Assembly (NCBI GenBank): GCA_900543555.1
Contig: UQRL01000004.1
Coordinates: 1-64,000, forward strand
DNA: 64,000 nt
Direction of reading: 5' to 3'
From: an uncultured Oscillospiraceae bacterium
GTDB lineage: Bacteria; Bacillota; Clostridia; Oscillospirales; Acutalibacteraceae
The notes beneath the pieces were generated by a model. That model did no database searches. It was given only the letters and a program-made list of their open reading frames with translations, and was not told the origin of the DNA. The position numbers and the translations under genes are program-made. Every line of letters begins with the position of its first letter. Positions within the stretch are counted from its first letter, which is position 1. Shown here piece after piece: positions 59,596-64,000 of the stretch.

Positions 59596-60246
59596 TTAAG
59601 CTTGCAGGCCTCGCAAAAACGCCGGCACTTGGGAGAGGCTCTCCAGCACGGGGACGCCGGCGGTTTCCAGGCGGGCGCGGCTTTGGTGACCCTGAGCCAG
59701 CAGCACGCAGGGGCAGCCGGCCTCTTGTGCCACCTCCCAGTCATGGAGGGTATCCCCTATAAAGAGGACCCGGCGGGCGTCCACAGCATGAGCGCTAAAG
59801 TATTGCAGCGCCAAGCCGGACTTGCTGCGGGCAAAGCTGTCCTCCAATCCCAGAAGGGCTTCAAAAAAGCCCCGCACGCCCGCATGGCCCACCTGCTCTT
59901 CCAGGGCCTTCTGCTTGGAGGCAGAGACGATGAGCTGCCGCAGCCCCTGCGCTTCCAACGCTTCCAGCACCTCTGCCGCACCGGCATGCAGCGGGCAGTC
60001 CAAAGCTCTCCGGTCATATTCCTCAATGTATTCCAGGGCCAGCTTCTCAAAGGGCTCTCGGCCAAAGTCGAAGCCTGCCGCCCGATAGTATTCCTGCACA
60101 GGAAAGGTGAATATCTCCCGGTAGCGCGCCTCCCCTCCCAAAGAGGGCAGCCCCCGCCGTTGGAGCATCCCGTCCATCACCGCCACGCACAGGGATACAT
60201 CATCCAGCAGGGTGCCGTTCCAATCCCAACAAATATAGTCCAGCAT
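59596..60246 (-). CDS. HAD-family hydrolase (phosphoglycolate phosphatase-like)
   Basis: 216 residues. Motif I CWDWNGTLLDD (Asp nucleophile), motif II LIVSASK, Lys in FARSKSGLALQ and motif IV FIGDTLHDWEVA. Cap domain between 20 and 90, as in Gph/PGMB-type enzymes. The substrate is not clear. The ATG at 60246 is eight bases after AAGGGG; an upstream continuation to 60330 would cross the promoter. Confidence 0.87.
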   Translation of the reverse strand: MLDYICWDWNGTLLDDVSLCVAVMDGMLQRRGLPSLGGEARYREIFTFPVQEYYRAAGFDFGREPFEKLALEYIEEYDRRALDCPLHAGAAEVLEALEAQGLRQLIVSASKQKALEEQVGHAGVRGFFEALLGLEDSFARSKSGLALQYFSAHAVDARRVLFIGDTLHDWEVAQEAGCPCVLLAQGHQSRARLETAGVPVLESLSQVPAFLRGLQA

Positions 60247-60274
60247 GGCGCCCACCCCTTCCTGATTTATTCCC

Positions 60275-60303
60275 ATCATAACACAGGGCTCCCGCCGCCG
60301 CAA
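60275..60303 (-). promoter_or_regulatory. Promoter of the HAD gene
   Basis: Minus-strand TTGCGG, 17-base spacer, TATGAT. Confidence 0.55.
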
Positions 60304-60328
60304 CCCCGCCTTCTCTCCAGAGCGCAGC

Positions 60329-60357
60329 AAAAAAAGGGGCAGATTCCTCTGCCCCTT
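60329..60357 (-). terminator. Terminator of the rubrerythrin gene
   Basis: AAGGGGCAGA pairs with TCTGCCCCTT, followed on the minus strand by TTTTTGC. Confidence 0.85.
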
Positions 60358-60388
60358 CTCTGTTACTCTGCTATGAACTTCACGGGAA

Positions 60389-60934
60389 TTACTCGCCGAA
60401 GTAGCGCTTCAGCAGGCCAGCGAAAGCCTTGCCATGGCGGGCCTCGTCGCGGGCCATCTCGTGAACGGTGTCGTGGATGGCATCCAGGTTCAGCTCCTTG
60501 GCCTTCTTGGCCAGGTCGGTCTTGCCCTGGGTAGCGCCGTTCTCAGCCTCTACACGCATCTGCAGGTTCTTCTTGGTGGAGTCGGTGACCACCTCGCCCA
60601 GCAGCTCGGCGAACTTGGCGGCGTGCTCGGCCTCTTCGTAAGCAGCCTTCTCCCAGTACAGGCCGATCTCGGGATAGCCCTCGCGATGGGCCACGCGGGC
60701 CATGGCCAGGTACATGCCCACCTCGGTGCACTCGCCCTGGAAGTTCTCCCGCAGGCCCTGCAGGATCTCTTCGGGAGCGCCCTTGGCAACGCCCACCACA
60801 TGCTCGGAAGCCCAGGTCATATCACCGGCCTGCTCCACAAACTTCTCAGCGGGGGCACCGCAGACAGGGCACTTCTCAGGGGCAGCCTCGCCCTCGTACA
60901 CATAGCCGCAAACAGTACATACGAACTTTTTCAT
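60389..60934 (-). CDS. rbr: Rubrerythrin (rubredoxin domain first)
   Basis: 181 residues. An N-terminal rubredoxin domain (CTVCG...CPVCG, about 6-25) precedes a ferritin-like diiron domain (about 50-178) with ExxH-type ligands in [16 protein letters not shown] and [14 protein letters not shown]. The order rubredoxin then diiron is that of reverse rubrerythrins. It reduces H2O2 in anaerobes. GGAGG before the ATG. The Fur/PerR-type gene 200 bases upstream on the same strand fits peroxide control. Confidence 0.95.
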   Translation of the reverse strand: MKKFVCTVCGYVYEGEAAPEKCPVCGAPAEKFVEQAGDMTWASEHVVGVAKGAPEEILQGLRENFQGECTEVGMYLAMARVAHREGYPEIGLYWEKAAYEEAEHAAKFAELLGEVVTDSTKKNLQMRVEAENGATQGKTDLAKKAKELNLDAIHDTVHEMARDEARHGKAFAGLLKRYFGE

Positions 60935-61132
60935 GAGTAAATTCCTCCATTTTAATAAATTTTTCTACAGAGATCTATCCAATAGAACATTTCTTGTGGA
61001 ACTGCTTGATTTACTTTGCGCCCCTGTACCCACGCCGGGCGCAAAACAAGGAATATAACTTTACACCCTTGCTTTTTTCGGGAAAAACCCGGATCCACAG
61101 GACGCAAATTTGCAAAGCTCGCGCCCTTTACA

Positions 61133-61531
61133 TCACTGTTCTTTCCTTTCACACTGGGGGCACACTCCCTCGAACACCACCCTGGCGCTTTCCAGCCGGA
61201 TGTGAAACCGGGCCGAGAGCTTTTCCAGCTCATCCCGGCGGAAAAACTCCTCGGGGATATCCAGTACAGCGCCGCAGCGCTTGCAGACCAGATGGGCATG
61301 GGGTTCTACGCGGGCATCGAAATGCTCCTGTCCATTGATAACCCCCACGCTGACCGCCTTTCCTGTTTCACAGAACTTTTTCAAATTCCGGTACACAGTG
61401 CCCAAGCTCAAATCGGGATAACGTGGCTTCAGCCTGGCATAAACCCAATCAGCGGTGGGATGTACGGTGGTTTCCTGCAGTGTATTCAGAATCGCCATCC
61501 GCTTTCTGCTGAAATTCTCACGTTTTTCCAA
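61133..61531 (-). CDS. perR: Fur-family regulator, PerR-like
   Basis: 132 residues. HTH with HPTADWVYARLKPRYPDLSLGTVYRNLKKF as span, regulatory metal site HFDARVEPHAHLVC, and structural zinc CKRC...CPQC. The Asp in HFDARVEPHAH is where PerR proteins have Asp rather than the Fur residue, and the rubrerythrin gene downstream supports PerR. The start is TTG at 61531 behind GGGAAG. No clear PerR box was found by eye. Confidence 0.8.
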   Translation of the reverse strand: MEKRENFSRKRMAILNTLQETTVHPTADWVYARLKPRYPDLSLGTVYRNLKKFCETGKAVSVGVINGQEHFDARVEPHAHLVCKRCGAVLDIPEEFFRRDELEKLSARFHIRLESARVVFEGVCPQCERKEQ

Positions 61532-61588
61532 AATTCCGCTCTTCCCTTTCTATACGGTCTTCCAGGCTTCCTTACTGCCTGTGAACAC

Positions 61589-61617
61589 AGTATAGCACAG
61601 GTTCCGCAATTTGTAAA
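61589..61617 (-). promoter_or_regulatory. Promoter of the perR-like gene
   Basis: Minus-strand TTTACA, 17-base spacer, TATACT, about 60 bases before the start. Confidence 0.65.
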
Positions 61618-61664
61618 GTAGGAATTGTTATTATTTTTGAATTTTTTCTTTTCGCCCGCAATCC

Positions 61665-62330
61665 TTAGGGCAGCGTAGCGGAAAGCGCCCGCATCAGCGC
61701 CTTCTGGCTCCGGTCCTCACTGACCGCCACCAGCTCATCCCCTGCCTGCAGAATTGTAGAGCCGTTGGGGATGGTGAGCACTCCCCGGCGGATCAGAGAG
61801 ATGACCAGTGTGCCCCCTGGAAGGTCAATATCTTTTAAAGCCACTCCATCCAAAGCCGTATCCGTGGGCAAGGTCATGGAGCAGATCCCCGCCTTGCCCT
61901 GGTTCAGGGTGGCAATCAAATGCATATGGGCCAAATCGGCCTCCTGCTCAATCATCTTAGTGAGGATCTCCGTGCTGCAGGCGGTGTTCCGAATGCCCAG
62001 CACCCGGAATGTCTCAATATTCCGCGGGTCATTCACACGGGAGATCACCTTTTTGGCATGGAAGTGGTCCCGAGCTACTTGGCAGGCCACCAGGTTGTCC
62101 TGGTCGCTGCCTGTGACGGTCATAAACACATCCGCGTCCTGGGTGCCGGCGGCTTCCAGCACAGTCACATTGGTCCCGTCCCCCCGGTAAATCGCCGCGT
62201 CCAAATCGTCCGCCAGCCTCTCACACCGCTGGCGGTCCCGTTCTACAAGGCTGACTGTGTGCCGGCGCTCCAGCATGATACGGGCCAGATTATAGCCCAC
62301 CTTGCCGCCGCCGATAATCACCATTTTCAT
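61665..62330 (-). CDS. TrkA-family potassium uptake regulator (subunit 2)
   Basis: 221 residues: one RCK-N Rossmann domain (MVIIGGGKVGYNLARIML, NAD(H)/ATP loop) and one RCK-C domain (about 135-221). Half-length relative to E. coli TrkA, as in KtrA/CglK-type systems. It gates a TrkH/KtrB-type K+ channel, which is not in this window. The ATG at 62330 follows GGGGAG. It lies 16 bases after a second TrkA gene. Confidence 0.88.
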   Translation of the reverse strand: MKMVIIGGGKVGYNLARIMLERRHTVSLVERDRQRCERLADDLDAAIYRGDGTNVTVLEAAGTQDADVFMTVTGSDQDNLVACQVARDHFHAKKVISRVNDPRNIETFRVLGIRNTACSTEILTKMIEQEADLAHMHLIATLNQGKAGICSMTLPTDTALDGVALKDIDLPGGTLVISLIRRGVLTIPNGSTILQAGDELVAVSEDRSQKALMRALSATLP

Positions 62331-62346
62331 TGCTCGCACTCCCCTT

Positions 62347-62970
62347 TCAATCAATCTTGCAGCTGACAACCAGGGAGTCCCCTGCCTCCAGCGGGATCTC
62401 TTCCCGCTGGCTCTTCAGCAGGAACGCACCGTCATCCTTGATGACACCGAACAGGCCGTCTCCTGGCCGCAGCTCCACGCTGGCCGTGGTGTGGCCAAAA
62501 TAGCGCCGTTCCACTGGAACCACTTCCAGCGAGACCGTTGTGCTGCCAAACGAGACCTGCCGGCTCTGCCACGGGCTGGTAAGGGCTGTGACCAGCTTGT
62601 CCCCCGCCATATTGGTGGGGCACACGGTCTGCAGGCCAAAGCGCTCGAAAATATTCTCCCGGTAGGGATCGGAGATCCGCGCGATCACCTTGGGAATGCC
62701 AAAAAAGTTCTTGGCAATCTGCCCCACCGTAATATTTAAGTTGTCGTCCGGAGTAGCCACAGCCACCGCATCACAGCCTTCAATCCCCGCGGCCCGCAGG
62801 CTCTTGATATCCATGGGGAAGCCCACCGCAGTGACACCGCTGAAATCCGGGCTCAGCTGGGCGATGTTTTCCGCGCTGGCGTCAATCAGCACCACGTCAT
62901 GCCCCAGCTCATCCAAGGATTCCGCGGTCTTGCGGCCCAGAAGCCCACCGCCTACGATCATAATGTTCAT
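62347..62970 (-). CDS. TrkA-family potassium uptake regulator (subunit 1)
   Basis: 207 residues, RCK-N (MNIMIVGGGLLGRKTAESLDE) and RCK-C domains. It differs from its neighbour in the second half of the Rossmann domain (IARISDPYRENIFERFGLQTVCP). Two unlike half-size TrkA proteins in one operon suggests a hetero-oligomeric gating ring. AAAGGA 12 bases before the ATG at 62970. Confidence 0.87.
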   Translation of the reverse strand: MNIMIVGGGLLGRKTAESLDELGHDVVLIDASAENIAQLSPDFSGVTAVGFPMDIKSLRAAGIEGCDAVAVATPDDNLNITVGQIAKNFFGIPKVIARISDPYRENIFERFGLQTVCPTNMAGDKLVTALTSPWQSRQVSFGSTTVSLEVVPVERRYFGHTTASVELRPGDGLFGVIKDDGAFLLKSQREEIPLEAGDSLVVSCKID

Positions 62971-63061
62971 AGCTCTGCATTGTCCTTTCTTTACCTGTAA
63001 AGCCGGGCTTTCCCGGCGAAAGTATTTCCCGGAAACCTCCGGGCAGGAAAAGAGAACGGCG

Positions 63062-63583
63062 TTATTCGCCGTCCTCTGCATCCACTGAACTGGAAGACGT
63101 GGAAGACTCACTCTGGGAGGAGCTTTCTGATTGCGAGGAACTCTCCGACGATGCAGAGGAGGGCGCCGGCGTAGAGGTGGCCTCCCCTGCTGTTTCCCCG
63201 CTGCGAAGCCGGTTGTACTCCTCCACGGTAACCTCAATGACCTCGGCATAATCGGAAGAGACATAAGCAGTCTCCCCCTCGTACTGAATTTGATACCAGC
63301 CGTTTTGAGGATCCTCCACCAGCAAGGCTAAGCGCTCCCCATTCTCTGCCAGGCCCAGAATCTCACTGTCCGTTGAAGCCTCCGCACGGATATTCAAACC
63401 GGAATCCGCCGTGACCCGCAGGGCTTTGGCCGTCTCTGCCACCTCTGGCACAGAGACTGCCGAGGAGACCTGTGGGGAAGGGGCGGGCGCACTGGATGTC
63501 TCATCATCCTTTTTTCCGCCACAGCCGGCCAGCGCGGTTGTCATCAGGCAGGCCGCCAACAGGATGCAAACCAACTTTTTCAT
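63062..63583 (-). CDS. Lipoprotein with a bacterial SH3 domain
   Basis: 173 residues. Lipobox LAGC (Cys21), a Ser/Pro linker, an SH3_3 domain (about 55-118: LRVTADSGLNIRAEASTDSEIL.., GWYQIQYEGETAYVSSDY) and a Ser-rich tail of about 45 residues. It probably binds peptidoglycan from the membrane surface. AAAGGAG 11 bases before the ATG. 91 bases upstream of the TrkA pair; a weak GCCGGG/CCCGGC hairpin lies between. Confidence 0.88.
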   Translation of the reverse strand: MKKLVCILLAACLMTTALAGCGGKKDDETSSAPAPSPQVSSAVSVPEVAETAKALRVTADSGLNIRAEASTDSEILGLAENGERLALLVEDPQNGWYQIQYEGETAYVSSDYAEVIEVTVEEYNRLRSGETAGEATSTPAPSSASSESSSQSESSSQSESSTSSSSVDAEDGE

Positions 63584-63624
63584 ACAAAATCCACTCCTTT
63601 TCCCAATAGATTTCTTGTAATCCT

Positions 63625-63652
63625 ATTGTAGCATAATCCCGGGAAAAGTCCA
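63625..63652 (-). promoter_or_regulatory. Promoter of the SH3 lipoprotein gene
   Basis: Minus-strand TGGACT, 16-base spacer, TACAAT. Confidence 0.55.
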
Positions 63653-63769
63653 CTGGTTTTTTCTCTATTTTTCAAGATGCCCGCCCCCCGCCGCAGTCCC
63701 CCCTTTTTCCCCAAGCGCCCCCTTCTTTGGGGCGGATATAAAAAAATAAAAATGTTCGTAAATTCCCCC

Positions 63770-63798
63770 TTGACTTTTACGGACATCCAGGATATAAT
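63770..63798 (+). promoter_or_regulatory. Promoter of the tRNA genes
   Basis: TTGACT, 17-base spacer, TATAAT, 20 bases before tRNA-Thr. Confidence 0.8.
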
Positions 63799-63818
63799 AA
63801 TCAAGCGCTAAAAAATCC

Positions 63819-63894
63819 GCTGGTGTAGCTCAGTTGGTAGAGCAGCTGATTTGTAATCAGCAGGTCAGGGGTTCGAGTCCGTTCACCAGCTCCA
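63819..63894 (+). tRNA. tRNA-Thr (anticodon TGT)
   Basis: 76 bases with encoded CCA. The acceptor arm GCTGGTG pairs with CACCAGC; the anticodon stem GCTGA/TCAGC holds TTTGTAA (anticodon TGT); the T loop is GGTTCGAGTCC. Reads ACA codons. Confidence 0.96.
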
Positions 63895-63950
63895 CTGGCA
63901 GACAAGCTAGCGCATCACATACCCGGCCGGTTTGGTCTGGGGCTTATATG

Positions 63951-64000
63951 GGAGAGTTCCCGAGTGGCCAAAGGGGGCAGACTGTAAATCTGTTGTCGTC
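63951..64000 (+). tRNA. tRNA-Tyr (anticodon GTA), cut by the window edge
   Basis: GGAGAGTTCCCGAGTGGCC starts a class II tRNA; the anticodon stem GCAGA/TCTGT holds CTGTAAA (anticodon GTA), followed by the beginning of a long variable arm (TGTCGTC). The 3' half lies outside the window. Confidence 0.92.

Noticed and set aside
60935..61132. PerR box before rubrerythrin
   Set aside because: Only loose AT-rich matches (TTTATTAAAAT) were seen; none fits the 7-1-7 palindrome well enough to report.

Overview
The window looks like chromosome from a GC-rich, spore-forming anaerobic Firmicute of the Oscillospiraceae (Flavonifractor/Lawsonibacter-like gut clostridia). This is inference. It rests on the sporulation genes yqfC, yqfD and a ylbJ-like gene; on anaerobic enzymes (rubrerythrin, a siroheme-type reductase fusion, a sodium-pump decarboxylase subunit); on plant-glycan hydrolases (GH78, GH51); on AAGGAGG-type ribosome sites; and on TTGACA/TATAAT promoters. 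No phage, plasmid, CRISPR or complete insertion sequence is visible. Most genes lie on the minus strand.

Layout. 1-6.3 kb: a tiny Ser/Thr-rich lipoprotein, an acetyltransferase, an alpha-L-rhamnosidase, a cytidine-deaminase-like protein, a TfoX-N protein and an alpha-L-arabinofuranosidase. 6.3-11.6 kb: an XRE-regulated ABC exporter and an ECF sigma/anti-sigma pair. 11.6-19.1 kb: an aldo/keto reductase plus UroD-family operon, a MATE exporter behind an apparent attenuator, a TetR gene divergent from a glycogen branching enzyme, and an M23 peptidase. 19.3-22.3 kb: DUF134 plus a large CoA-disulfide-reductase/rhodanese/sulfite-reductase-like/ferredoxin fusion. 22.4-29.3 kb: thioesterase, lipoprotein, tadA, a CPBP protease with 11 tandem 13-residue repeats, htpG, a MazG-like protein and a frameshifted methyltransferase.

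29.4-37.6 kb is the conserved block yqfC-yqfD-phoH-ybeY-dgkA-era-(yqzL-like)-recO-mutS2, without the pgpH and cdd genes often found in it. 37.7-43.7 kb: ylbJ-like, trmB, a patatin-like lipase, asnA with two related membrane proteins, and an XRE/membrane-protein pair. 43.7-46.9 kb: a sodium-translocating decarboxylase beta subunit and a 43-residue membrane partner behind a yybP-ykoY-type riboswitch, then a maltose-type acetyltransferase divergent from a TetR gene. 47-54.2 kb: a sugar isomerase/epimerase, a flavin reductase, a two-AAA-domain protein with aroD, and a sugar-acid dehydratase plus KDPG-type aldolase operon. 54.2-64 kb: efp, an M24 peptidase, a YqeG phosphatase, rpsU, an ArsR/DUF2087 locus with two matching operator-promoter-operator modules, a HAD phosphatase, rubrerythrin, a Fur/PerR regulator, two TrkA potassium-channel subunits, an SH3 lipoprotein, tRNA-Thr and a cut tRNA-Tyr.

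The strongest candidates for unusual biology are the four-domain sulfur/redox fusion (19.7-22.3 kb), the riboswitch on a sodium-pump subunit (45.1-45.3 kb), the leader-peptide/terminator arrangement before the MATE gene (13.75-13.92 kb), and the duplicated palindromic operator modules at 59.1-59.5 kb, which control a 55-residue basic protein and a regulator operon. Promoters and terminators were read by eye and none was tested; gene starts were chosen from ribosome-site spacing.
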